Source of the DNA: Arctopsyche grandis
Lineage: Eukaryota; Arthropoda; Insecta; Trichoptera; Hydropsychidae
Assembly: GCF_051622035.1 (NCBI RefSeq)
Contig: NC_135364.1
Span: 18,723,001-18,787,000 of the forward strand
Reading direction: 5' to 3'
Length of the DNA stretch: 64,000 nucleotides
Of the stretch, positions 45,519-64,000 are shown in pieces. The notes beneath the pieces are model-generated. The model was not told where the DNA came from and did not search any database. It saw only the letters and a program-made list of their open reading frames with translations. How positions within the stretch are numbered: position 1 is the first letter of the stretch; each line of letters begins with the position of its first letter. Made by a program: the position numbers and the translations under genes.

Positions 45519-48009
45519 GAAACTTGAGTTGATATCATCCGACATTGATAATATTTAATGAAAGCTTTTGATTATTTCATGAATCCGAAGCACGATGTTT
45601 TAAATCTCGTGAGGTGAGTTAATGCTTGTTTTCACTGAATTTTTTTATGTAGAGACAGCGCACATAATCTGATGATGAATTACATAACTATGAACTGCCA
45701 CAGTACATGAAGTATAACAACGTAAAGTTTTAATTAATTAACCAACTTCATTGACGATGGGTATGTTTACATATTATACAACTGCAATGTGTATTTATTG
45801 GCATGATAGAAACCAGACAGTACGTAAAAAATAATAATGAAAGACGTTTATATAGCAAACATATTTATTTATAATATGGGCAATACAATTTTGCTCTCAT
45901 TGTAAAATTGTTCACATTGTATACACATACGTAGAATCGTCAACTATAATTAAAAACAGAATAATTTTATTATACAAAAATAATAATCATTTAAGAACAA
46001 TCCAAAGTATGCAATAACTTCATCGTTTCCGATGTGAAACTTACAAATATAACAAAAATTATAATATGCAATTATAATGTGAGAATTTTATTGAAAAGCA
46101 TAATTTTTTTTAAATAATGTAATTGTAAATGACACGATATTGACAATTTCAGTCACGACATATATAAATATGTATCAGTCTTTTTACTTTATACCCAGAT
46201 TTTAAATCAAATCATTTCAATAGTTAAAACTAAACTATTACACAGCTTTGCAGTAATTTTTCTTATAAGGCAGTTTTAAAATTAATTATGTATCTGTAGC
46301 TGTTTCTGTTTTAATTGAATTTAAATCGAATCAAACAAAGAGATAAAAATGTTTTAAAACTTCACAATGCATTCAGACACATAATATCGTATAATTTTTT
46401 TTTTATTTATTCGACATATTGGTTAAATATCTCTTATACTAGTAATTTTTTCTTAACAATAATCACAACATTTGGTTTGCCTATATTACAATATGTATGT
46501 AATATCTGTGAGAATTTTACGTATAATATAAAAATATTTCTAGTGTAATTTTAATATTGAAGTTAATACAGAAATAATCCCTTTCGGAATGTACATATTG
46601 TGTTTTAATATTTATAATTGGCAAAATCATAATTTTAATTAAGCATAATTTAGTATGTGAAATCATGAAATTATTTTATTCAATACAAAAATTAAATATA
46701 ATAAAGCATACATTTGTAAATTTTGATAATTATATTAAATTAATATTTGTAGACTTTAAATAACTAAAATTATTTTAAAATGCATGCATATAATATAGAA
46801 AAATCCGAAGTTAAAACAAATTTAAATTTACAGAAAGTAAGCATGTCATTTAAATTTTGATCTAAAATCATCGAATAATTTAAAACATTCATTACATTAA
46901 AAATTAATTAGCTCTAAAAATTTTACTTAAATAATTCAAATACCATTATCGAGAATTTATTTAATTTTTTTATGTATACACGTTAAATCAGTCACAAGTG
47001 TGAGCATTTCTTAAGTATATACAAATTAGCTACATATATTTTCTGAATTCTGACGTAATTTAAGTACATCTATTTTTATTAGTCACAATTGGTACTAGTA
47101 TTTCAATACAGCTACAAAAACTACAAAATGAAGAAACGGAATGTGACCATCAAATGAATTCATAAACTAAGTTAACTTTGTCATGTTAGGCTTAATTGTT
47201 GGGCAATAAACTGAACCAAACTGACCCGCAGAAAGGTCAGGCCATATCTACAGAAGCCACGAAAAGAGAGATGATGAGTATAGCACTATATACACAGAAA
47301 TAAGTAATTTATTACATTCCAGTAAAATCTTTTGGTTTTTTTGGTATAAGAAAATATTTTGAGGTAGTTAAATAGTTGAAGTGAATTTTAAAATTAAATA
47401 TAAAATATGAATGTACTTAAATTCTACTTTACGTTACACTTGGATACACTTTTAATACACGAGAATGAACTTGAAATGAAGTTATAATATATGTATACAA
47501 TGATCGTTTTTCGTTGTGTGTGGATTTTATATTCAAAACGATAGAATCTAAAATAAAAAGGATAATAAATTAACAAACAATATAAGGTGGGATACAATAG
47601 TAAAAAAAGTAATAAAAGAAAAGTATTATATATGTATATAATCGAAAATTATAATACGATACATATTCAGTCAGTTTACACATAAATTAAAATTAAAAAC
47701 TATGTACAGGCTACAAAAAGATAAAACAAACACATCCTATCGACGATGCAAGTATCAGTCATTTTCGCAGTAAATTATTCAGAACGGTACCGGCAATCGT
47801 TCTTAGTTTGCTATTAAATATTGTATTACGCACTTGTAAAATTTTTGGTTCCTTTGTAACGATTCGTATATGCATGTATTTTTTTTCTAATAAATAGGAA
47901 GAGCATTCAGCGGTACTTTAACTTGTACAATCAAACTTGCCGAATAAAAAAAAAAAAAAAAACCTATAAAGTGACTGTTTATCATATTTACACATAAAAT
48001 GAAACGAAA
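45519..48009. other. AT-rich intergenic DNA downstream of ATAD2
   Basis: 2.5 kb with no recognisable coding sequence or repeat structure apart from short A/T tracts. The part nearest 48009 is presumably the ATAD2 3' untranslated region. The small frame at 46315-46548 has no family resemblance. Confidence 0.6.
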
Positions 48010-55522
<7,513 letters not shown>

Positions 55523-55611
55523 CAAATTTCAGTACTAATTAGTATTTTAAAAAACACTTTTGTATAATACACACACATGTACATACATATATATCAAAGA
55601 TTTGATTAATA

Positions 55612-56949
55612 CAGTACACTCCCGATTATCCGGGCTAATGCTGGAGAGAAAGGTGACGGATAATCCGAATCATCAAATTTTGACTTGGTTTCGAATATAA
55701 TATCATATCTACAACACAAATTTTTGTTTCATAATTTTAATATGTACTCATTATTTATTAATAAAAATGCTCATAGTTAGGCAGATAAGTGGTCGTTAGT
55801 AGTTATGTAGTACTAGTGTTGTACCGTTTTATGACTAATGTAACCACTGGTATCTTCTTCACTTGTAGTGTCACTCTCATTTTCTTCCTCTTGAGAAAAA
55901 AAATAAACGATACCAGCATCATCCATGCGTTTAAAACCGGGACCACTTAAATCATGAATGAGCCACTCCTCGATGTTTTCTTTATCCACGCGTTTTCAAA
56001 ACATTTAAAATTTTCCAATAATCCACATATTTTTTTTTTTTATACAATTATCCACATATCATTTGCTTCATTCTCTTCAGAATCCACTAAATCTGTTTCC
56101 ATGTCAGGAAGAATCTTTCTCCAGGATTGAACAAGTGTTACTGGCTTTACTTTTGATCAAGATTGTGTTATTCCGTGTATAGCATCCAATGTCGTCATTT
56201 TTTTCCATAAGTTGATCAGGTTGTAATCTTCCTCAACAAGAGTTTTTAGAAGACTTTGACGATAAAGACGTTTCATTGATGATGTCACATTAGGTAGCAA
56301 ACATTTTGTAACCACAAGTCCATCATTTGTTTTCAATATGCTATCGTTCGGATGAGAAGAAGCATTATCTAATAACAATACTGCTTTCTATGGCAATCCC
56401 TTATTTTAAAAAAAAATCTTGCACCTCTGGAACCCATTTCTTTTTGAACCAATCTTCAAAAATTTCCCTGTCCATCCATGCTCCTTTCTGACTATAATAA
56501 TCGATGGGAAGAATTTTCATTTCAGTTCCATTAAAAGATCGAGGTTTCTTTGCTTTCTCAATCATCAAAAGTTTTATTTCATGAATTCTTGATGACTTTC
56601 CGCAACACACGACAGTTATCCTTTCTTTGGACGATTTATGTCCAGAAGCGGACTTTTTTCTCATTGAAGCGAGCGTTTTCGGCAAGCACTTCCAGTACAG
56701 GCTTGTTTCATCTGCATTATAGATTTGATTGGGTTGAAAATTTTCTCTTTGCAAATATTCTCGAAATTCGATGCAGAATTGAAAATAATTAAACATACGT
56801 ACATATGTTACGAAAAAATCTGCTCTGAATACACGCACTTGCTACTTCTTCAATCAATCAGTGCGTCTCATAATCATATAATAAAAAAAAAAATAATTTA
56901 TATTTTCAAGCATGGATAATCAGCAAACCGGATAATCGAGAGTATACTG
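55612..56949 (-). mobile_element. Tigger/pogo-type Tc1-mariner transposon, degraded
   Basis: Bounded by TA on each side, with inverted ends CAGTACACTCCCGATTATCC and the inverse of GGATAATCGAGAGTATACTG. Minus-strand frames at 56401-56838 (YNADETSLYWKCLPKTL, KSSKERITVVCCGKSS, DREIFEDWFKKKWVPE) and 56157-56378 (MLLDNASSHP) are DDE_1 transposase pieces of the Tigger/Jerky group. Two catalytic Asp contexts are visible. The N-terminal CENPB-like DNA-binding half is missing and frames are broken, so it is inactive. It lies immediately upstream of the first recognisable ATAD2 exon. Confidence 0.88.
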
Positions 56950-57329
56950 TAGTTGATATAACCTTTCTTTTACCAAGTAAAAAAATTCCAGCTCTGTCCA
57001 AGCGGGGTATGGATAGTACCGCAGAGTGTTTTCGTCAAAGATGGACTTATTTGATTACGAAACATCATGTATGTGTTATTATTAAGCTTCGGCGCGACCT
57101 TGCGCACCATTGTTCATTTTTTTGCTCTCTAGCTTTGTAGTTTGCCCTCTTTCCTGGAAAATACCCCTAAAATTCCCATTTTTTATTCCAAAAGCACACT
57201 CCACCGCCGAAGACTAGTTATTATAACTATATTACACGTATTGAAGAAATTGTGTATTTTTATAGTATTTTAGATTGTATAATAGAGAAACAGATAGACA
57301 TCACGATTCTTCCTCTTCTAATACCAAAT

Positions 57330-57690
57330 CCGTTTTCGGATGTAGGCGACTACCATGGGCAGACATCGTTTATGGCCCCTTGCGAATTCTGCCCTATCAT
57401 GGGCAAGCCGAAACAACTTTTTAAGTCTGAGACCCATCTATGACCTGATGTTTCGGAGCCAAGAGAGCTTCTTTTTCCCAAGCCACCGTTTACCTTCTAT
57501 TTTCCCCGCTATGATTATTTATAGAAGGCGATATTTGGGGCCGCGAATAAAGTGGCCAAAACATTCCATATTACAGCGCTTTACCGTGTCAAGAAGCTCT
57601 CTCATTTTTATAAAGAAGCTAGAGGGCCGTTTCGTTCCTCACATGCTCCTTCCATTAGATCTTTAAACGTCCTCCGGTAACAACACATTT
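57330..57690 (-). mobile_element. LINE relic, same family as 7545-8110
   Basis: On the minus strand: KRCNMECFGHFIRGPKYRLL and GKIEGKRWLGKKKLSWLRNI, interrupted by stops, matching the frame at 7861-7985. Clearly older than the 7545 copy. No duplication seen. Confidence 0.75.
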
Positions 57691-57825
57691 CAAAAGACTC
57701 TACCCTGTTCAGGCTTGACATTAATAACATGAAAAACATAAATGTGTAGTTCGTTTATACTCGGTTTGGGTGAGCAACTGTTTGTGATATCTATATAAAT
57801 GTATTTAAAATAATTTTTTAGTTAA

Positions 57826-58146
57826 CCTTTTCACCGCGTACGACTACTATACATGTCCTAGCGAACATGCCCTCAGCGCGTGAGACACGCATAGATGTCT
57901 TGGAAGTTCCAACCTGTATAAGAGCCGTCTATTGTGTTAAAATTTTATAACTTGGTTGAAAATATTACTAAATGTATACTTTATCAAATTCAATAGATGG
58001 CAATAGTCAAAAAAATTAATATAGGTTGTAAAATTCAAAAAAATATTACAACCTATATTTATAGTCGAAAACGCGATAACAAAATCCGCAAAAAAGCAGC
58101 CGCGTACAGGGCATGTTCGCTAAATTTGGTGATGCGGGCAAAGGGT
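57826..58146. mobile_element. piggyBac-type MITE, second copy
   Basis: Flanked by TTAA (57822-57825 and 58147-58150). Ends are CCTTTTCACCGCG and the inverse of GCGGGCAAAGGG. It shares TAGCGAACATGCCC and GTACAGGGCATGTTCGCTA with the element at 15039-15869. An internal palindrome TATAGGTTGTAA/TTACAACCTATA lies near 58020-58060. Confidence 0.8.
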
Positions 58147-58849
58147 TAAAATTGCAAGTTTATATAATCCATTTTCTTGCAGCATATGTGTATGTATTTT
58201 TGTACCGCAGGAATAAAATAATACAGGAGGGTTAAAAATAAATTTCAATTTTAATACAATGAAGCTGAAATATTCTTCAATTTTACAAAGTAATTTAAAG
58301 AAATTTCATATAATAATAAAACACAGCGAAACCTCAAATTTTTTGTGTTTTATTGAGATTTAAATATAGCTCTAGTTTCATTTCATTTTTGTGTTGAATT
58401 AATTAAAAAAAAAAAATAGTAATAATTTGGACTAAAAATTGAATCAAATCTTTTGACTTTTTCATTTAGTATATCTTTTCATAATTTTACGGTCCGAGTT
58501 GCTATATTTGATTTTATTTGTCATCGCCTCAATTAATATTTTCGTGTGTCTCAAGGTTTTCCTGCATACAAAAGCCGAGTATGTTTCAAAATACGTATAC
58601 GATATTTTAAATGGGTCGTTCGATTATTGTCGCTAATTCGTCGAACGAGTCGCGTGCAGACTCTAGTATTACTAAAAATCAATACACAATTATATAAACC
58701 GAGCATATCGGGTAAGATTAACCGCAACTTGCGAGAGAGAATGAAACGTGTTTTCGAAGCGAATTCTATATGAGAAGCGATATAGAAGGGCAATACGCGG
58801 GGCATATATGGACATAATTGACGCGATTGCACAAATGAGGATCGACGTA

Positions 58850-59340
58850 CGATGGTTGGAGACGCCGCAGCCGCAGCCGGAAACATGGAGCCATGTGATT
58901 TCTTTGTATGAGCGTGCAGCTGTCAAAGTAAAGGTAAACACGAGCGGAGGGGAGAAAGGGGCGTGTGCGAGTGAGACGCGAGTATGCGGAGTGGGTGAGT
59001 GCGAGCGAGAGAGGGAGCGCGGCCGGCCGAACGGAGAGTGGTGAGGGAAAAGAACAGAACCTGCTGGTCCCGATAGTCTCTGGGTCCACTGGTGCTGCGG
59101 CGAGTCTTCACCATAGCCTTCGCGCGTGTCTTCGCCCGCCCCGCCTCGCCCTTCGCGCTCTGCCCCGCCCCGCCCTGCCCTGCCCTGCTCTGCCCAGCGA
59201 CGCTCGCCACCGCCTACGAGACGATCGCGATCGCTGACCGTCAGCTGCAGCCGCACCTCACCCCGCCCGCACCCACACTGACGCGGTCTCAACTCGCCCG
59301 CCACTACGGCCATGCGCGCTCGCTTCGATTATTTAGGTTA
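58850..59340. promoter_or_regulatory. GC-rich island, candidate upstream promoter/first exon of ATAD2
   Basis: CpG-dense, like the TOP1 island. On the minus strand an ATG at 59313 opens a short frame (MAVVAGELRPRQCGCGRG) that reaches a GGTGAGG donor near 59258 in a phase compatible with the ATAD2 exon ending at 55333. It could equally be a promoter alone, or serve the downstream plus-strand SmydA-like gene 2 kb away. Simple GCCC(T)-type repeats lie at 59150-59200. Confidence 0.35.
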
Positions 59341-59465
59341 TCGCTCTCTTCGACCTTTTCGACCACGTCTGGGTGGGTGACCGTCACCGCACCGAATGTT
59401 AAAAAGTCGAAAATGTTCGTTTGCCATGCATACGAAAAACGGTTAGTATACATCGTAAACGATCT

Positions 59466-59520
59466 AGAACGACCGGTTGTCCTGTGACCAGTTCACATTT
59501 GACTAGTAATCACCGAACCA
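59466..59520 (+). mobile_element. MULE arm-end fragment
   Basis: Matches the arm terminus at 25514: CTAGAACGACCGGTTGTCCT then TTCACATTTGACTAGTAATC, ending in CACCGAACCA. Only about 55 bp remains. Confidence 0.7.
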
Positions 59521-59574
59521 TGTACATATGTGTATTCAAGAAAAAGCATATTTTTTCGGTAAACGGGTTACATC

Positions 59575-60060
59575 TGTAGAGATATAGCACGACTTGTGAT
59601 ATCACCTATTTCCCTCATCGAACTTAATCTGTACAAATGACATCATCGTGTCCTCTTCTCGTACACGAAAGTTAGCCGTGGCCGAAATACTTCGTCCAGC
59701 TTACCCATAAAGGCGATTCGACTCGTTCCAGATACGCAATCACGAGTACACGGGAAATCCCAAGGAGCTACGCAACTACGCATCAAACATCGAACACAAA
59801 GGGAGACCTCGAGCCCGTCGGAATCTTCCAGAACGTGATCTCACCAGCCCAGCTACGCGTTGCTCAAGCAACACCTTTATAAACCAGTGCATCGTCCCCA
59901 GATGCCAGTGAGCTTCAGAAACTCGACCTAGCTCGTTCCAGTGAATCCTTTACCTACTTCGCTGTACATACGAATACACCTGTATTAATCGAGTAATAAA
60001 GATCCTCTTCAAAATTCAACTGAATTTCCATAGGCTGGGAAACGGTCTAATACCTTCAAC
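59575..60060 (+). other. LTR-like sequence (tentative)
   Basis: Has the look of an insect LTR: a TATAAA-like site near 59878, CAGT-type start-site context, and an AATAAAG signal near 59996 followed by a T-poor end. No second copy, duplication or coding partner was found. If real it is a solo repeat. Confidence 0.25.
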
Positions 60061-60078
60061 CCCCCTATACATCCTAAA

Positions 60079-60266
60079 TGTGAATCGCTACCAGGATAAC
60101 CACCGCTATGAAAATCGCTCGCGCGGTATCCTGTCGCACTGGAAAATTGCCGTACAGAAAAGTGCTCGAATATTGCTAGGCAAATGCTTTTTTTACGTTT
60201 CGTGCGAGCGATTGTCGTAGCGGCGGTTATCCTAGTTGCGATTCACATTCGAGTTGCAATCACCGA
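60079..60266. mobile_element. Foldback MITE relic
   Basis: Arms 60079-60125 and 60203-60250 share ATGTGAATCGC, AGGATAACC(A/G)CCGCTA and GAAAATCGCTCG-type segments in opposite orientation. The right end continues to CAATCACCGAACCA, the same terminal motif (GGTTCGGTGATT on the other strand) as MITE family A copy 2 and the MULE arm at 59510. Confidence 0.65.
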
Positions 60267-60471
60267 ACCATTTTTTCATAACTTTTATTTACAAATGAAA
60301 AGAACAGGAATGAACACATGAAAATGAATCATTTATGTGGTTTTATATTTATCTGGAGAAAAGTATTTTTGGTGTTGATTTCAAATAATAATGGAATTCT
60401 TGGCAGGATTTTTAAAAATTTACTTTGGTAATTAGCATTGCTATATAAGAACTGCGACTTGACTTGTAAAT

Positions 60472-60668
60472 GGATTATTTCGCACATTGCGATCGCGCAA
60501 CGACAATCTTTGCCACGAAAATCGCGAATACAGATCATCTGGCACTCGATTTCTCTTTAGTATGATATTTCACGTGGATAAATCTCGATGGATGGAATTT
60601 TCAGGTGCTAGATGTTCCGTGATCGAGATTTTAGTGACGTGCGTGAAATCGTTTTGTGCGGAATAATC
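60472..60668 (+). mobile_element. MITE family A, copy 4 (most complete)
   Basis: GGATTATTTCGCACATTGCG at the left and TTTTGTGCGGAATAATC at the right form imperfect inverted ends. The interior has CGCGAATACAGATCATCTGG and GATGTTCCGTGATCGAGATT. About 197 bp. Confidence 0.75.
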
Positions 60669-61219
60669 AACAAAAAAATCTTTGTTTCAATTTTGTGGAT
60701 TTAATTAAAAAAAACATAATCACTGATCAAATTAAAGTAACAAATCGCGATTATCTGATATACATAGATATTTATTTACTAGCTAGGTAGGTAAATATTG
60801 TTATTTGGAATCAATTATCTCTGCAAAAATTATGATTGTTTTTTGTATGTTCCTAAATATATATTTTTAAATAATTACCCAATTCATTTACAAATTATGA
60901 CAAATTCAATAATTAATTGGATAGCATACATAGTTCAACTTGTGATAATTTTCGTAACTATTTGATTTATTATTATCATTTAAAAATTTTTCTGCAAAAC
61001 TGAATAGTAAAATGGTTTTAATGAAAATGTAAATCTTCATTAATTTTATTTTATTTTATCTAGACTATTTACATATATAATAATTGAAATCTCAAAATAC
61101 ATTTCATATATTAAGATCAGCACTAGCCTCTGTTATTTTCATGCTATCTATAAATAACTAAACGTGGTAGAAGCTTACATATAATTTAAGCTCAGAAACT
61201 GTCATTGCCTCTGTTCAAA
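60669..61219. other. Upstream region of the SmydA-like gene
   Basis: AT-rich, ~550 bp, presumed promoter. No motif recognised with confidence. Confidence 0.5.
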
Positions 61220-63038
61220 ATGAATAAATTCCAAGTCTCATCGAATAACGTATTCGGAAGGTATATCCATTTCTTAATTAAAAAATAATAATTATCTAAT
61301 GAAATAAAATACATCATAAATAAAAAATTCAGGTATTTGGTTGCAATCGAAGACATTAAACCTGGAGAAATCATATTTAAAGACGAAGCAGTTGTTGTGG
61401 GTCCAAAATTTCAATCTGAATTAATTTGTTTAAATTGTTGTAAACAAATAAAATCTCAATTTCATTGCTGTTCTAAATGTAAACTAGCACCTCTATGTGG
61501 AACATCTTGTGAAAACACCAAAGGTAATATAATTTCAATTTAATCAGTTAAATAATTTCTTAACAATTAATAACTTTATATGTACATATGTATATAATAG
61601 GTTCACATACGGCATTAGAATGTGAAACATTTTCAAAATTGAAACCAAAACTCACTGTTCCAATGTTATTAGAAAATTTGCATTTGATTACTGTTTTGCG
61701 TTGTATATTACTAAAAAATCAGAGCGATTCTAATAATTGGAAAAGATTAATAACCATGGAAAGTCATTTGGAAAAGCGACGCCGTACAGGAATTTGGAAA
61801 ATCCATGAGAAAACTTCTCAAGTAAGTGTTTAAGTTGATTAATTTCATGTTCATCAATACATATTTACATATGTTTGGTACAACCTAAATCAATTTCAGG
61901 TACTGTTTGACCTAAAAATAATAAACGAGAAAGATATAGAGAGTGAATTGGTACAAAAAATTTGTGGTATTTTGGATGTAAATAGCTTTGAGCTGCGAGC
62001 TTCTGATTCTCAAGAACTTTTAAAAATTGATTCTTTATGCGGAGTATATCCTTTAGCCGCCTTAATGACTCACAATTGTGTTTCGAATACTCATTTAGCC
62101 ATTGATAATAATTTCCTAATGACCGTAAGGGCCAGTGTTCCCGTTGAAAAAGGTTCACCGATATTTTTCAACTATACTGATGTCTTGCAAGTAAGATTTG
62201 ATTTCATTTCGTCGTTTATAGTGTGATTTTACGATTTAATAATATATAATTTGCTGTAAAGGGAACTCTGAATAGAAGAGAGCATCTGAGGGAAGGAAAA
62301 TATTTTGAATGTCTCTGTGATCGATGCAAAGATTATACCGAGCTTGGTCTTCATTTGAGTTCTATGAAATGCTTGCATTGTAAGAATGCGAGAGTAGTGA
62401 TGAAAAAACCTGCTAAATCAAGTCAACTAACTAAATCTGATGTGTGGCTTTGCCTAGATTGCAAGCGTAAGTGTACTGGAGATGAGATCAAAGAAATTTT
62501 GGAAAAAATTATCACAGTTTTCCAACAAATAGGTATTTACATGTAAAATTTCATATATGTACATACATATAAAGCATAATATAGACTATTCGTTAATTAA
62601 CTGTACATATTTTGATCAAAATAGATAAGAGTGATCCAAAAAGCATAGAAGATTTTATTAACTATGCAGCCAAGGATTTAAATATAAATCATTACATTAT
62701 ATTAGACGCCAAGCATGTGCTAGCTGGCTTGTTGAGAAATATATTGGATAGATCACCTCAGCAATCAAAGAAGATGTTATTGAAGAAACTTGAAATTTGT
62801 AAAGATTTTTTGCCTATATTGGATGTTCTAGAACCAGGATTATCGCGTTTGAAAGGCATATTTTTATGTTTTACATATTTTTAAAATAAATAAATTAATG
62901 CATATGAATAATTGATGAAATATTTAAATTGTATTTACAGCTATTACATTATATGAAATGCATATTCCAATCGTTCAAATTGCAAATAAGGAACACGATG
63001 CGAAAGAAATTACCAGTGTTGAATTATTGGTATATTAA
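61220..63038 (+). CDS. SmydA-like SET and MYND domain protein
   Basis: Member of the arthropod SMYD-A family of putative lysine methyltransferases. Exons: 61220-61260, 61333-61523, 61601-61821, 61900-62190, 62262-62532, 62625-62867, 62941-63038 (451 aa). GRYLVAIEDIKPGEIIFKDE is the SET N-terminal strand. The MYND zinc finger has CLNCCKQI, CCSKCKLAPLCGTSC and H-x3-C. The core SET reads YPLAALMTHNCVSNTHLAID, where the usual NHSCxPN becomes THNCVSN. IFFNYTDVLQGTLNRREHL contains the catalytic-type Tyr. The post-SET cysteines are FECLCDRCKD plus two further CxxC pairs, then a helical C-terminus. The last exon is uncertain. Either it stops at 63036-63038, or a donor at 63030 joins an exon near 63152 (EISILR then stop). 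The altered SET motif leaves catalytic activity open, as for many SmydA proteins. Confidence 0.87.
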
Positions 63039-64000
63039 TCATTACATGTACATCTAGCTATTGTGATTGATAGTTTTATTTAGTTTTTCCCCTCGAAAAG
63101 CATTCCACGACATAATTTAATCAATATGCATTATCTTTGCTTTAATGTAGGAAATTTCAATTTTAAGATGATATGTATTTTATATTATTTTGAGAAATGA
63201 AAATTCACTTTTAACATGATTTTTGGTAAATTATTCTATATTTTAGATTCGTAAATGATCTTTTAAAAACTTTATTGTTAATTAAAGCCTGATATTGTTA
63301 TAATATAAATAGACATGGTATGTATATTGGTTATATTATGAAGTTTCACTGTGATATGGTAAATTGATGTTGATAGTTTATAGTAAAAGTTAGTTTAGTG
63401 ATTTTAAGCTTTTGGTTTTCATTGTTTTATATTATAATGATATTGAACTTCTTTCTGACCATATAAAAATGATAAACTAAAATATAAACATATTATAAAA
63501 TAATAATTTTGTATTATTCATCTAAAGATTGAAACTAAAATTAATGATTAAAGGTTGAAAGAATTTCATTTTCTGAAATATATTATTTATATGTACATAT
63601 AATATATTACCTATTTATCATGTATTTTAAAACATAAATTAATTATGCAATTACAAACCTGTTTTATAATACTTGTATAATTGTGTGTTAACAACATATG
63701 TGTTTACCTTAAAAACTCGATTACTTAAAAGTATATTATCAATACTTTGAATTTGGAGCTTATACCCTTGGGGATAACCTTTGGAGCTTGAATTTGAATT
63801 AAAATTTCGGATGCCAACATTTATGCCAATTTCAACATGGTGAGTAAATTTTTATTATGAATCCAAGCATTTTATAATGTAAAAAATCTATACGAAAGCT
63901 TTTACAAATTATGAACATTTGTATGTGTAAAATACATATATTTACAATATATTTATGTGTATTTGGTGTATGTACTCATGAATAATCAATTGAATTCTAT
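63039..64000. other. AT-rich downstream DNA
   Basis: Nearly 1 kb without recognisable genes or repeats. It probably includes the 3' untranslated region of the SmydA-like gene, possibly with a short last exon near 63152. Confidence 0.5.

Noticed and set aside
46315-46548. 77-codon plus-strand frame in the ATAD2 downstream region
   Set aside because: AT-rich, hydrophobic by composition, no family match and no nearby splice structure.

Overview
The window is nuclear DNA of an insect. The sequence is AT-rich, genes have many short introns with GT/AG ends, and protein matches are closest to insect families: Myopic, Rotated abdomen with the Drosophila-type FDELHYG loop, a ZAD-type zinc-finger protein and a SmydA-type SET/MYND protein. 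I cannot assign the order. Exon models were built by eye from splice signals and remembered homologues. The IFT80, POMT1, WRNIP1, TOP1 and ATAD2 models each add up to a whole number of codons, which is a strong internal check.

Layout. 1-8927 (-): mop/HD-PTP (BRO1 end; phosphatase part lies beyond base 1). 8928-10913: divergent intergenic region with three small inverted-repeat elements. 10914-13766 (+): IFT80, apparently short at its C-terminus. 14223-19361 (-): rt/POMT1, convergent with IFT80, with a nested piggyBac-type/foldback pair in one intron and a LINE relic in the first. 19362-22569: transposon-rich DNA with a short LTR-flanked element. 22570-23642 (+): ZAD-C2H2 zinc-finger gene. 23643-27899: decayed hAT- and PIF/Harbinger-like relics, then a 2 kb Mutator-like element with very long inverted arms. 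27900-31826 (+): WRNIP1. 33083-38081 (-): DNA topoisomerase I, its 5' end in a CpG-rich island. 38377-39790: young Jockey-type LINE about 300 bp upstream of the TOP1 start. 40091-42903: a 2.8 kb hAT transposon with an 8-bp target duplication. 43000-48009: gene-poor DNA with MITE copies. 48010-55522 (-): ATAD2-like AAA+/bromodomain protein. 55612-56949: Tigger/pogo transposon. 57330-60668: LINE, piggyBac-type and MULE-type relics around a GC-rich island. 61220-63038 (+): SmydA-like SET/MYND gene.

The host genes do not form a pathway. They share housekeeping themes: endosomal sorting (mop), cilia (IFT80), O-mannosylation (rt), DNA damage and topology (WRNIP1, TOP1) and chromatin (ATAD2, SmydA, ZAD-ZnF). 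The most distinctive content is the mobile DNA. Many insertions keep exact target duplications, several are nested so relative age can be read, and a MITE family appears to share terminal motifs with the Mutator-like element. I found no convincing RNA gene, CRISPR array or new multi-gene system.
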